A stretch of 64,000 nt of DNA from Klebsiella oxytoca (lineage in GTDB: Bacteria > Pseudomonadota > Gammaproteobacteria > Enterobacterales > Enterobacteriaceae): the NCBI RefSeq assembly GCF_009707385.1, contig NZ_CP046115.1, positions 1,426,001-1,490,000 on the forward strand. Reading direction: 5' to 3'. The translations under genes were made by a program, and so were the position numbers. The notes under the pieces are model-generated. The model had not been told where the DNA came from, did not search any database, and worked only from the letters and a program-made list of their open reading frames with translations. Position 1 is the first letter of the stretch, and every line of letters begins with the position of its first letter. Below, piece by piece: positions 25,521-34,187 of the stretch.

Positions 25521-26429
25521 GTGAAATACCTTCCTAAACTTAACCAGTTGCAAGCGCTACGGCAGGTGGTACGCAGTGGTAGCATTCGTTCGGCCGCCCG
25601 TCTTATGGGCCAATCGCAACCAGCTTTGAGTCGAACATTGCGTGAGCTGGAGCAAACTCTCGGTACGCAACTTTTACTGCGAAGCAAAGAGGGGATAACC
25701 CTGACGGAAGCAGGAATTGCTTTTCTGCAGCGTACGGAGTGGGTTCTTGAGGAGCTACAACGAGCGGTAGATGAGGTTGAGCAAATCAATCACTTCACTC
25801 ACGGACGGTTGACTATCGGTTTCTCATCGCTCATTGCTGTGACCGTTTTTCCTCAAGTCGTGGAAAAGTTTAAGAAGGAATTACCGCAAGTGAGAATGAC
25901 GGCGAAAGAGGGACAGCTTTCGTCACTGTTGCCTGGGGTGATCAATGGCGAAATCGATCTGGCGATTGGCTCGTTCGATCCGCTGAGTCCTCCAGAAGGG
26001 GTGATGCTTGAACCGCTTTTCATTGCGCCTTTTTGTGTGATAGCGCGTAAAGGTCATCCGCTAATGAATGAAAGCGAGCTGTTTGCTTTACGTAAAGCTA
26101 AATGGTTATTGCCAGAATCGCCAATGGGCTACTATCAACACTTACAAAACAAGCTGCTTCATTTTTATCGACAGGTTGCAATTACGCCTTTACGCACTGA
26201 TTCGGTGTTCGTCGCGCTTCAGATGGTGCTGGAATCGGACTATTTAACCGTCATCGCGCGAGCGATGAATCAGCCGCTGCAGCTGGGTGATAAGCTTGCG
26301 ACGCTTCCCATAACCACGCTGCCGGCAGCGCAATATTGTGCTGTCTGGTCACAAAAATCAGCGCTCACCCACAACGCGAGCCTTTTCCTCAATCATTTGC
26401 GGCGGGAATGTCACCGTTATGCCTGGTAA
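25521..26429 (+). CDS. LysR-family regulator of the MFS-M20 operon
   Basis: 302 residues from a GTG start with GAGG upstream. Helix-turn-helix segment Q-A-L-R-Q-V-V-R-S-G-S-I-R-S-A-A-R and S-Q-P-A-L-S-R-T-L-R-E-L-E, similar to the LysR protein at 15737-16651 (both have the G-S-I-R-A/S-A motif), so the two modules may share ancestry. Effector domain begins near I-G-F-S-S-L-I-A. Divergent from the MFS gene with a 135-base control region. Confidence 0.9.
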   Translation: MKYLPKLNQLQALRQVVRSGSIRSAARLMGQSQPALSRTLRELEQTLGTQLLLRSKEGITLTEAGIAFLQRTEWVLEELQRAVDEVEQINHFTHGRLTIGFSSLIAVTVFPQVVEKFKKELPQVRMTAKEGQLSSLLPGVINGEIDLAIGSFDPLSPPEGVMLEPLFIAPFCVIARKGHPLMNESELFALRKAKWLLPESPMGYYQHLQNKLLHFYRQVAITPLRTDSVFVALQMVLESDYLTVIARAMNQPLQLGDKLATLPITTLPAAQYCAVWSQKSALTHNASLFLNHLRRECHRYAW

Positions 26430-26873
26430 AACGGATGAATTTCATTTTAATTCAGTGGCTTAAAAAGTCCCTTATCTGAAGCGCTCGCCGATTTTCTTAT
26501 TCCCGCTGGAACGCTTACTATTGCCCGTCGTTATGACCAGACTTCATCGGGCGAAAGAGGCCGTTGCGCCCGGGAGTATCATGAGGGGAGCGAGTCGAAC
26601 GCGATTTTTCCCCTCAACGTACTATGCCGTCTATTTATTTTTACCGCATCCGTTCCTCTTAGCACTCTGCTTGCATACAAAGTCCTGACTGAAACGCCGG
26701 GACTTCAATCATATTCCCTGCGGACAGGCTCAAGCATTGCCGGGTTTGTTTAGGCAAAAAATAACTCTCTAAAATGAGAGGCCGATCGTTTGAGCAGGAC
26801 TTTTGTCCTCTCGCCCCTTCTTTGCCCGGCATACAATTCCAGCATGCCTTCCCTGTAAAATTATGGAGCTGTT
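26430..26873. other. Intergenic region before the nucleoside operon
   Basis: 444 bases. From about 26464 to 26640 one plus-strand frame stays open without a start and reads like protein (L-I-P-A-G-T-L-T-I-A-R-R-Y-D-Q-T), so it may be the tail of a lost gene; I do not recognise it. The last 150 bases must hold the promoter of the phosphorylase gene, but I see no clear operator. Confidence 0.4.
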
Positions 26874-27581
26874 ATGACTGCACATATTAATGCTAAATCC
26901 GGCGATTTTGCTTCTACCGTTATCATGCCCGGAGATCCGCTGCGGGCTAAATTTATCGCCGAAAATTATCTGCAAAACTATAAAGAAGTCACCAATGTGC
27001 GAAATATGCTGGGGTATACCGGATTTTATTCAGGTCATCCTGTATCGGTGATGGGACATGGCATGGGAATCCCCTCAATGACGCTTTATGCTCATGAACT
27101 GGTTAATGACTATGGCGTAAAAAGAATCATTCGGGTCGGTAGCCTGGGGGCGACTCAGCATCACGTTAAAATGCGCGATATCATTTTAGCCGTTGCCGCC
27201 GGAACGGATTCCGCCACGAATCTGAAGCGCAGTTCAGGTTATTCAATGGCGACATCTGCTGATTTTAAATTACTGCATCAGGCATGGACGGTAGCGCAAA
27301 AAAATGGTGTTGATGTAAAAGTTGGCAACGTATTTAGTGGCGATCTTTATTACGATCCGGATGAAAATCTTATCCCGGCACTGGAGGAGTTTGGGGTATT
27401 GGGTATCGATATGGAAGTTGCCGGGCTGTACGCATTAGCGCATCAGTTTGGTATTGAAGCCCTTGCTATTTTAACGGTATCCGATCATTGTCTGACCGGG
27501 GAAGAAACAACGGCTGAAGAACGACAGCTGACCTTTAACAATATGATTGAGCTGGCGCTGAATACGGCAATTACAGCTTAG
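26874..27581 (+). CDS. Purine-nucleoside phosphorylase (DeoD type), accessory copy
   Basis: 235 residues, the hexameric DeoD-type length. It splits purine nucleosides with phosphate to base and (deoxy)ribose-1-phosphate. Phosphate-site residues: M-P-G-D-P-L-R-A-K near residue 18; G-H-G-M-G-I-P-S-M-T near 62; R-V-G-S-L-G-A near 86; the nucleoside-binding glutamates in G-I-D-M-E-V-A-G-L-Y; and catalytic Asp in T-V-S-D-H. Sequence differs clearly from E. coli DeoD, and the context is a transporter and a Tsx-like porin rather than deoCAB. Confidence 0.93.
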   Translation: MTAHINAKSGDFASTVIMPGDPLRAKFIAENYLQNYKEVTNVRNMLGYTGFYSGHPVSVMGHGMGIPSMTLYAHELVNDYGVKRIIRVGSLGATQHHVKMRDIILAVAAGTDSATNLKRSSGYSMATSADFKLLHQAWTVAQKNGVDVKVGNVFSGDLYYDPDENLIPALEEFGVLGIDMEVAGLYALAHQFGIEALAILTVSDHCLTGEETTAEERQLTFNNMIELALNTAITA

Positions 27582-27616
27582 CTTTTTTCGATTTACACCC
27601 ATCAGGGATGCTTTAT

Positions 27617-28777
27617 ATGAAAAATAAAATTTCACTTACGTTAATTAGCTTCCTGGCAAATTTTATTATGGCGGGGTTTGCCAGTCAGTTCGGTATGCTG
27701 ATTGAACCCATTGCAGAGCATTATCATGCGGATATCAATGCGGTTGCCTCTATTTTTTCTTTGCTCAACGGCGGGGCGCTGGCAGGAACTATCGCGGCTT
27801 TTTTTCTGATTGAAAAAGTCGGGGTAAAACGGATGACGCTTATAATCTACTCGATTGTTTTCCTTTGCGCAGTCGCGATGCATATGAGCAGTGGATTATG
27901 GCCCGTCATGGTAGCAATGACCCTGGTGGGACTCTGCGGCGGGATTGGGCTGTGTGTGGCCGGAACCATCGTGGTCTCCGTCTGGCAGGACCGCATTCAG
28001 AGTACGATGCTGGTGGTGCAGGATGCTACCTTTAACGTGGCGGGCGTGGTCTTCCCTTTGATCACCACCTTTGCTCTTACGCACAATATGTCATGGAGCT
28101 ACAGCTATCTGAGCGTCGGAATGGTGGCGCTGGTGACGCTGGGCATTGTGGCGCTGACCCGCTTTAACGCCTGTGAAGTCGCACCCGCTTCAGGTCAGAC
28201 CGATCCGGTTAAATCAGAGTGGAACCCTGGGATCATCAGCGGTGGGATTGGCCTTTTCATGGGCATGTTAGCGCTCTATACCTTCCTGACCTGGGCACCT
28301 CTGTTTGTGAAGAACAAATTTGGTATTCCCTTTGAAGAAGCCGGCAATATCATTACCCAATACTGGGGAGCCGCGCTGATTGGCGCCTTAGTGTCCACCG
28401 TCATCGTTGCCCGGGTAAAGATTCACTATTTCTTACTGAGCATTATTTTACTGGCATGTATCATTACCACTGTTATTGTCACTAAAGAGAGTATTTCTGG
28501 CTTAGATTATCTTGCCTATAGCTATGGTTTTGTTTGCGCGGCGCTCTATAACTCGTTTATTGCTTATGGCGTATCTTTTGTTAAACGCGCGAGTAGCCAG
28601 AATGTTTCTTTTATATTAATTAGCGGCAGCGCCGGGGCGATGTTTAGTCCAGCGATTAGTGCTCTGATGGAAAAAACGATGGGGCTGCAGAAAATAATGT
28701 ATGCAATACCCGCTTTATACGCCATTATTTTCATCATGTTGATGGTAACACTTAAATTAAAACGTAAGTCAGCATAG
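27617..28777 (+). CDS. TsgA-like MFS transporter
   Basis: 386 residues from the second ATG (27617), better spaced from the CAGGG ribosome site than 27608. About 12 helices; N-terminal pattern I-S-L-T-L-I-S-F-L-A-N-F and M-L-I-E-P-I-A-E-H-Y resembles TsgA. It lies between a nucleoside phosphorylase and a nucleoside-channel gene, so it probably imports nucleosides or exports bases. Gap to the phosphorylase is 35 bases. An inverted repeat CATTGCTCC / GGAGCAATG (28811-28834) sits between it and the next gene. Confidence 0.82.
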   Translation: MKNKISLTLISFLANFIMAGFASQFGMLIEPIAEHYHADINAVASIFSLLNGGALAGTIAAFFLIEKVGVKRMTLIIYSIVFLCAVAMHMSSGLWPVMVAMTLVGLCGGIGLCVAGTIVVSVWQDRIQSTMLVVQDATFNVAGVVFPLITTFALTHNMSWSYSYLSVGMVALVTLGIVALTRFNACEVAPASGQTDPVKSEWNPGIISGGIGLFMGMLALYTFLTWAPLFVKNKFGIPFEEAGNIITQYWGAALIGALVSTVIVARVKIHYFLLSIILLACIITTVIVTKESISGLDYLAYSYGFVCAALYNSFIAYGVSFVKRASSQNVSFILISGSAGAMFSPAISALMEKTMGLQKIMYAIPALYAIIFIMLMVTLKLKRKSA

Positions 28778-28863
28778 TAGCACCACCCTCTTGTAAATTT
28801 GACAATTTGCCATTGCTCCCTTTCAGGAGCAATGACGCCCAGACTTTATCAAAGGAATGGAAT

Positions 28864-29685
28864 ATGTTTAATTTTAAAAAAGCATTGTTAGCGGTGATGA
28901 TTAGCGTTGGCTGTTCTCACGCAATAGCGGCAGATTATAATGACGGTAATATCCGTAAGAACGACTACAACTGGATGCAAATGAATTTAATGCAGAGCGT
29001 TGATGCCAAAGTTCCTTATGGCATTCGCAACGACACTTATCTTGAGCTGGAGTTTGGCGCTCGCTCGGGGATTGTCGATCTGTACGGTTACGTCGATATT
29101 TTTGATGTTTTTGATAGCAAGCATGACGATCGTCACGGTGGTGATAACTTTTTTGCTAAAATTTCACCACGGTTTTCACTGGATGCTATTTTTAATAAAG
29201 ATTTATCCGTTGGCCCATTTAATGAGTTTTATATCGCAACGGTGAATAATATCGGCGATCGTGAGCTATTTGAACACTATATTGGGCTTGGGACGGATGT
29301 GACGGTGCCATGGTTTGGTATGGTGGGAATGAATTTGTATGCACACTATGTCCGTGAAAACTATGGCGCGGAGAATGAGGGCAAGTGGGATGGTTATATG
29401 TTCTCTACGAACTGGTCAACGCCCTTTTATCAGTTTGCCAACGGTAGCCATTTAAATTATCAGGGATATTTGGATTATCAATTTGCCGCGAATAAGATAG
29501 CCGATCAGCAGCTTTACAGTAACAATGCTATTGAATGGTTTAATGGTATCTACTGGCATAGCGAACATTACGCTATAGGCTACGGATTAAAGTATTTCCG
29601 CAACATGGCATTGATGCAAAACCACGGCGGCGCAGGCCGTACAACGGGGCTTGGGCACTACTTCAGCCTTACCTGGAAGTTTTAA
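28864..29685 (+). CDS. Tsx-like nucleoside-specific outer-membrane channel
   Basis: 273 residues from ATG 28864 with a Sec signal (core A-L-L-A-V-M-I-S-V-G, cleavage after A-I-A-A). The mature protein starts A-D-Y-N-D-G-N and alternates aromatic/polar residues through beta strands, ending with the outer-membrane signature L-T-W-K-F with terminal Phe. The features G-Y-V-D-I-F-D-V-F and F-A-K-I-S-P-R-F-S match the Tsx channel family, which takes up nucleosides. It completes a phosphorylase-permease-porin set. Confidence 0.9.
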   Translation: MFNFKKALLAVMISVGCSHAIAADYNDGNIRKNDYNWMQMNLMQSVDAKVPYGIRNDTYLELEFGARSGIVDLYGYVDIFDVFDSKHDDRHGGDNFFAKISPRFSLDAIFNKDLSVGPFNEFYIATVNNIGDRELFEHYIGLGTDVTVPWFGMVGMNLYAHYVRENYGAENEGKWDGYMFSTNWSTPFYQFANGSHLNYQGYLDYQFAANKIADQQLYSNNAIEWFNGIYWHSEHYAIGYGLKYFRNMALMQNHGGAGRTTGLGHYFSLTWKF

Positions 29686-29721
29686 TCGGGTTGAATGGCA
29701 CACCGTACCGCCTCCGGTGTG

Positions 29722-30408
29722 TCATTCAAAACTATCGTTGCCAAGAAATTGGCGCAGGCCATCAAGATCCTGAATTTCAAGCCCCTGTTTTGTCCGCGCC
29801 ACCAGCCCGGCGTCAATCAGCTCTTTAACCGCGCGCCGATATACGCGATCGGTGGTGCCGAATCTTTCAGCTTCCTGATAATTTTTACTGAATCCATCCA
29901 TGGGCTGCTTGTTCAGGTGCTGGCGATACAGATCATAGGCAACATTATGCACGATAGGGTAGAGCATGCGGTGCAGGAAGATTTCCAGCATATCCTGATA
30001 GTCCACCGCCATCGCGCTGGCAAAGAATATCGCCAGCTTAGGATGCTGATTGAGCGCTTCTTCAAGCCGCTCGCAGCTGCATACTGCGACGGTAAGAGGC
30101 TCTTCCGCCACGATATCAAGCTGGCAGCGATAGCCGGTAAAAAACTCCATTTCGCCAAACAGTTGTTCGTCGCATTCCATTGCGCCCAGCTGGAAACGAC
30201 GACCATTTTCAGCGCTGTAACGCAACGAAATCCTGCCTGACTCAACCATAATCAGACGGTCGATCACCTGGCCTTGATGATAGAGATACTCATTTTCCGC
30301 AATAAGCTGGGTATCTGACAGCAGTTCGCGAAATATTTTCTCAATAAATGCATCGTCCTGTTGCCAGATACTTTGAAAACGACCTTTGGTGAGTGGTTTA
30401 AGCTGCAT
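29722..30408 (-). CDS. Crp/Fnr-family regulator, YeiL-like
   Basis: 228 residues: N-terminal cyclic-nucleotide-binding-like barrel (Y-H-Q-G-Q-V-I-D-R-L-I-M-V-E-S-G-R-I near residue 43, G-E-M-E-F-F near 90) and C-terminal winged helix (E-R-F-G-T-T-D-R-V-Y-R-R-A-V-K-E-L). Lacks the cAMP-contact R-S/T pair of CRP. Helical-hinge and overall plan recall YeiL, which lies beside nucleoside genes in E. coli. Convergent with the nucleoside operon and the most likely local regulator of it; this is inferred from position. Confidence 0.82.
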   Translation of the reverse strand: MQLKPLTKGRFQSIWQQDDAFIEKIFRELLSDTQLIAENEYLYHQGQVIDRLIMVESGRISLRYSAENGRRFQLGAMECDEQLFGEMEFFTGYRCQLDIVAEEPLTVAVCSCERLEEALNQHPKLAIFFASAMAVDYQDMLEIFLHRMLYPIVHNVAYDLYRQHLNKQPMDGFSKNYQEAERFGTTDRVYRRAVKELIDAGLVARTKQGLEIQDLDGLRQFLGNDSFE

Positions 30409-30505
30409 GTCTTAACGTCAGTGAGTCAGATATTCCTTAGGTCTGAATGTATGCCATTTAAGCGTTTCTGTCATTAAGCGCACCACAAGCAGGGTATTCG
30501 CTGAA

Positions 30506-31336
30506 TTATTGCGTTGTAGAGTATTCGATACGGTACCCTTTACCAGCGGCGACAACGCGAGCAAACCCCGGTTCGCCAAGGTGCATACCGGCAATCAGCA
30601 GCTTTTCGCTGGCGGCCTGAGCGAAGATCGTTTCCCGCGTTACTCTGGCCTGAGCAGGATCGCAATCAAAAGCGATGGCGGCAGCGGGGCGCGCGGTCTG
30701 AATATGCGGAAAATGGACGATATCTCCCCATATCAACAGGCTTTGTCGAGCCGCGTCGATGCGAAACCCGCTATGGCCCGGCGTATGCCCGGGCAGCCAT
30801 AGCGGACGGATACCCGCGACGACTTCTCGATCGTCAAGAAAACTGAGCCTGCTGGCCCACGCGTCCAGCGTTCGCCGGGCGAGAGCAAAATTTCGCTGCC
30901 CGCGTTCATTAGCCCGGCTTAACATGACGTCATCCTGCCAGTACTCCGCTTCCAGAGGATGCAGATGAAGACGCGCGTTGAGAAAGCGCGGCGCGCCGTT
31001 TGCATCCAGCAGGCCGCCGATATGATCCGGGTGAGCGTGGGTCAGCAGAACGGTATCAACCTCTTCAGGGGTAACCCCCGCCGCCCGCAGGCTGGCTTCC
31101 AGCACGCCGCCTCCCGTCCCCGCATCAACCAAAATCGTTCTTTCCCGGCCGCGGATAAGATAGCCATTAATGTCGATAGTGCCGGGATCTATGACGCCCG
31201 CCTGGCGCTGGATTGCCAGAGCATCGTCGCTGGTAATGCCGGACAGCAGCGCCAGGCTGGCGGCCATATCGCCGTCGCTGAGAGCCGTCACCTGAAAATC
31301 GCCAATCTGGCGGGTGACAAAAGATGAACTGCGCAT
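30506..31336 (-). CDS. Metallo-beta-lactamase-fold hydrolase
   Basis: 276 residues with the full metal-binding set: T-H-A-H-P-D-H-I-G-G (residues about 98-107), later H in L-P-G-H-T-P-G-H-S-G and D in I-W-G-D-I-V-H. This pattern fits the lactonase/quorum-quenching and glyoxalase-II-like branch. No true signal peptide. Substrate unknown; it is not expected to act on beta-lactams. It follows the 31346-31888 gene by 9 bases, and both are divergent from a GcvA-like regulator. Confidence 0.9.
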   Translation of the reverse strand: MRSSSFVTRQIGDFQVTALSDGDMAASLALLSGITSDDALAIQRQAGVIDPGTIDINGYLIRGRERTILVDAGTGGGVLEASLRAAGVTPEEVDTVLLTHAHPDHIGGLLDANGAPRFLNARLHLHPLEAEYWQDDVMLSRANERGQRNFALARRTLDAWASRLSFLDDREVVAGIRPLWLPGHTPGHSGFRIDAARQSLLIWGDIVHFPHIQTARPAAAIAFDCDPAQARVTRETIFAQAASEKLLIAGMHLGEPGFARVVAAGKGYRIEYSTTQ

Positions 31337-31345
31337 AATAACCTC

Positions 31346-31888
31346 TTAGCGTGATGCAGGTTGTTCTTCACCAGGATTTTGCAGCTGACCGGCCATGGGT
31401 TCATAGATGGCGGCTTTTTCCTGCCCCGCCAGCAGCATGGCCTCCCGGCGCGGCAGGATGTAAACCACGCGCTGCGGCGGATTGTTGTCCAGTCCGGCTG
31501 CCCGAAGCTGCGTCGGTTGATATCCCAGCTCTGAGTCAATAAAGTCCAGCCTCTCCGGACTCAGTAACAGAACGTCGCCCTCAGAGACGGCAGGGAAAGT
31601 ACCGCGGTAGTGATACAGGTTTCGACGCCAGTCGCGAATATGCGTTTGCCAGCGTGAAAAGTTGCCGCCGCCTTTATGGCGGTACTCCTGGCCGGTGAGG
31701 ACGTCCGCATCTTCGATGGAATGAATGGCAAGATAAAGCGGGGAGCCGGAATCAAGGGCTTTGAAGCGCTGCGAGGCGCTGAAGCCGTTGACGGACACCA
31801 GCGCCGGCAGCTTGTGCTGGCTGTAAAATGTATTCCAGCTGGCTTCAGTTTGCGGATCGGCGTAACGGCACTCAACGATATATAGCAT
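31346..31888 (-). CDS. Dimeric alpha/beta-barrel-like protein of unknown function
   Basis: 180 residues. The N-terminus M-L-Y-I-V-E-C-R-Y with later H-K-L-P-A-L-V-S-V-N-G-F-S-A-S-Q-R-F is typical of EthD/DUF4286-type dimeric barrels, in which H near 30 lies in the cleft; a related half-repeat (V-V-Y-I-L-P-R-R-E) follows near 140. Such proteins bind or modify small hydrophobic ligands. First gene of a two-gene operon with the metallo-hydrolase. Confidence 0.7.
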   Translation of the reverse strand: MLYIVECRYADPQTEASWNTFYSQHKLPALVSVNGFSASQRFKALDSGSPLYLAIHSIEDADVLTGQEYRHKGGGNFSRWQTHIRDWRRNLYHYRGTFPAVSEGDVLLLSPERLDFIDSELGYQPTQLRAAGLDNNPPQRVVYILPRREAMLLAGQEKAAIYEPMAGQLQNPGEEQPASR

Positions 31889-32026
31889 GGGCTGGCCTCG
31901 GCATGATGGAAAGGTGATGTTGACTTTTAATCATGCTACTTTCGGAAATGAGCGCTATGAAGCGATATTATTTCATCGTTCAATGATATTTTGTCACTAA
32001 CCAACCATCCGGCAGAGACTACCGTC

Positions 32027-32902
32027 ATGCGAAAAAAACTTCCCAGCAGTACCTCGCTGCAGGCTTTTGAGGCCGCCGCCAGGCACGGTAACTTTGCCCG
32101 CGCGGCGGAAGAACTATCGCTCACCGAGGGGGCTATCAGTCGGCAAATCGCCCGCCTGGAATCGCTGTTGAACTGTAAGCTGTTTGAGAGGACGGGAAGC
32201 CGGGTGCGGCTGAACCCGAACGGCGCACGTTACGCGCATCACGTGCGTGAAACTCTGGAACGGCTTGAACGAGATACGCAGTATCTGATGGGCGCAGCGG
32301 ACGGCAGCCGAAGCCTGGAAATCGCCGCGCCGCCGACCTTCGCCAGCCGCTGGCTTATTCCCCGTCTTGGGGATTTTCAGCGCCTGCATCCGGATATCAC
32401 GCTGAATATCGCGGTCAGAACCGATCCGTTTATTATCTCCGGCAGTGGTTTTGATGCGGCGGTTCACTTTGAACATCCCGCATGGGCCGGGATGCGCAGG
32501 CAGTTTCTGTTTGAAGAGAGGCTGGTGCCGGTATGCCACTCTGCATTACTGGCGGGAGGCGAACCGATTGACCAGTTGAACGAACTGCCGCGTATTCATC
32601 GACGGCAGAATCCTGACGCCTGGCATCGTTATGCCGAAGAGTGCGGGATCACGCTGGTAAATCCGGCGCAGGGCGTGCGTTACGATCTGCATGAGATGGC
32701 GATAGCCGCCGCGTTGGCCGGGCAGGGGGTTGCCCTGGTGCCCCACGTGTATGTCGAACAAGAACTCGCCAATGGGACGCTGGTTGCGCCCTGGCCGCTG
32801 GCCCGCAGCCTGAGTAAGCGCTTTTGTCTGGTTAAGCCGCTGGAAAAGGGGATCAATGAGTCGGCGCTACAGGCGTTTGAACAGTGGCTGATAACGCAAT
32901 AA
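32027..32902 (+). CDS. GcvA-like LysR-family regulator
   Basis: 291 residues from ATG 32027; an upstream TTG is not needed. N-terminus S-L-Q-A-F-E-A-A-A-R-H-G-N-F-A-R-A-A-E-E-L, with T-E-G-A-I-S-R-Q-I-A-R-L-E, is the GcvA-type helix-turn-helix. The effector domain contains A-A-P-P-T-F-A-S-R-W-L-I-P-R-L, characteristic of this branch. Divergent from the metallo-hydrolase operon, its likely target. Confidence 0.9.
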   Translation: MRKKLPSSTSLQAFEAAARHGNFARAAEELSLTEGAISRQIARLESLLNCKLFERTGSRVRLNPNGARYAHHVRETLERLERDTQYLMGAADGSRSLEIAAPPTFASRWLIPRLGDFQRLHPDITLNIAVRTDPFIISGSGFDAAVHFEHPAWAGMRRQFLFEERLVPVCHSALLAGGEPIDQLNELPRIHRRQNPDAWHRYAEECGITLVNPAQGVRYDLHEMAIAAALAGQGVALVPHVYVEQELANGTLVAPWPLARSLSKRFCLVKPLEKGINESALQAFEQWLITQ

Positions 32903-32964
32903 AGGCCCGGCCGGACGGGCCTGTGCGGCCCGTGGCGGCGCGGAATTTCGCGACTCACGCAGCC

Positions 32965-33831
32965 TCAGGCATGGGCTAAAAGCGGGAACATCAGCTTATT
33001 TTCTTTGAAGAGATTTTCTTTTTGGTGGTGGATAAACAGAATATCTTCCCCTTCGATTTTTTCATATTCGCCAGTTCGGTTCTCTTTGGGGGTAAAACCA
33101 AGGATCGCCTGATAGGTATTCTCGTCGGCGAGTTCATTAATAATGGCCGACAGAGACCGCCCGCTGTCGCAGAAAATATCAAAGCAGATCAGCGCCGGAC
33201 CGTTTTGCATGGCAATAGCGATAGCCTGATTTTTCACCGAATAATAGACGAAGTGCTTCATAAAGGCGGAGCAGTAAAACATCAGTAAACCGAAATTATC
33301 TTCCACCCGCAGCTGCGAAAACGGATTCGATTTTTGATAGTACTGTTGTAGCAGCGCGATATCGCCCGGCTGATCCATATCGAGCTTGCGAAAGTCCCCA
33401 GCTGCAGGCACCACCGGCATAATATACTGATGTTCGTCGGTGCGCTCGAAGCCAAATTTTGGATAAAAATCAACGGTTGTTGGGTTAGCGAACAAAAAGA
33501 AGCCATCGGCTTTATCCTGCCAGTCCGACAAAATTTCTTTGACTAGCTGTCCGGCCAGCCCCTTATTACGATGATCGATATCGGTCATCACGGTGCCGAT
33601 TTGAATATAGCGCCGGGGCTTGTCCTGCCAGACCAGGTTAATAATATTAGCGGAGGCATTAGCGATCACTTTATTGTTACTCGCCAGGGCGTAGGGAATA
33701 TAGGCGTCGGTCCAGTATCCTTTGCGGTACCACTCTTTGAAGGAAAGATCGAAGGTTTTAATCGCCAGGTCAATGAAGCTATTTCTTAAAACATCATTGT
33801 GCACAATTTGCTTAACTAATTTATAGGTCAT
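32965..33831 (-). CDS. GNAT-family N-acetyltransferase with C-terminal extension
   Basis: 288 residues from the ATG at 33831; the ATG at 33840 abuts the AAAGGA ribosome site and is less likely. Acetyl-CoA-binding region I-Q-I-G-T-V-M-T-D-I-D-H-R-N-K-G-L-A-G-Q with L-V-K-E-I-L; the later F-Y-P-K-F-G-F-E-R motif is also GNAT-typical. An additional 130-residue C-terminal domain is present, as in two-domain GNAT proteins. Substrate unknown. Confidence 0.88.
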   Translation of the reverse strand: MTYKLVKQIVHNDVLRNSFIDLAIKTFDLSFKEWYRKGYWTDAYIPYALASNNKVIANASANIINLVWQDKPRRYIQIGTVMTDIDHRNKGLAGQLVKEILSDWQDKADGFFLFANPTTVDFYPKFGFERTDEHQYIMPVVPAAGDFRKLDMDQPGDIALLQQYYQKSNPFSQLRVEDNFGLLMFYCSAFMKHFVYYSVKNQAIAIAMQNGPALICFDIFCDSGRSLSAIINELADENTYQAILGFTPKENRTGEYEKIEGEDILFIHHQKENLFKENKLMFPLLAHA

Positions 33832-33840
33832 CGTCGACAT

Positions 33841-34187
33841 TCCTTTACGCTGCGGGTGAGGCACTGTTTATCGGCTATTTGTTCGGCGGTCCGATCTCCG
33901 TCGGGCGACCTAAAAATAGCATATCCCCACCGATGGGCGACGACTGTGGTGCTTAAGCCTTGCTCACGTCACATATTCGCCGGAAATAAGGCTAAAAATG
34001 AGCTGCTTTTGTCTCCTTAAAGCGCATCGACCATGAATCATAAAAGCGTCGGCAAAAAATGAAAGTTTGCCAGTCATTAAAAATGAAGAGGAATATATCG
34101 CGTTCATGGTCATGACCCCTATCATAATCAGATAGGGGAAATGTGTTATCATCGCGCCTTTCCCGTTTCGTCCTGGGGCTCTTTTTT
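33841..34187. other. Intergenic region upstream of cadC
   Basis: 347 bases between the divergent GNAT gene and cadC. A short minus-strand frame (33964-34152) has no ribosome site or recognisable content. The segment from about 34080 is AT-rich and should contain the weak cadC promoter. No tight operator is visible. Confidence 0.5.

Noticed and set aside
30506-31336. Metallo-beta-lactamase-type antibiotic resistance gene
   Set aside because: Only the general metal-binding fold is shared; no export signal and motifs fit lactonase/glyoxalase-like hydrolases. The resistance enzyme here is the class A OXY protein.
33964-34152. 62-codon minus-strand frame upstream of cadC
   Set aside because: AT-rich promoter region, no ribosome site, no conserved features.
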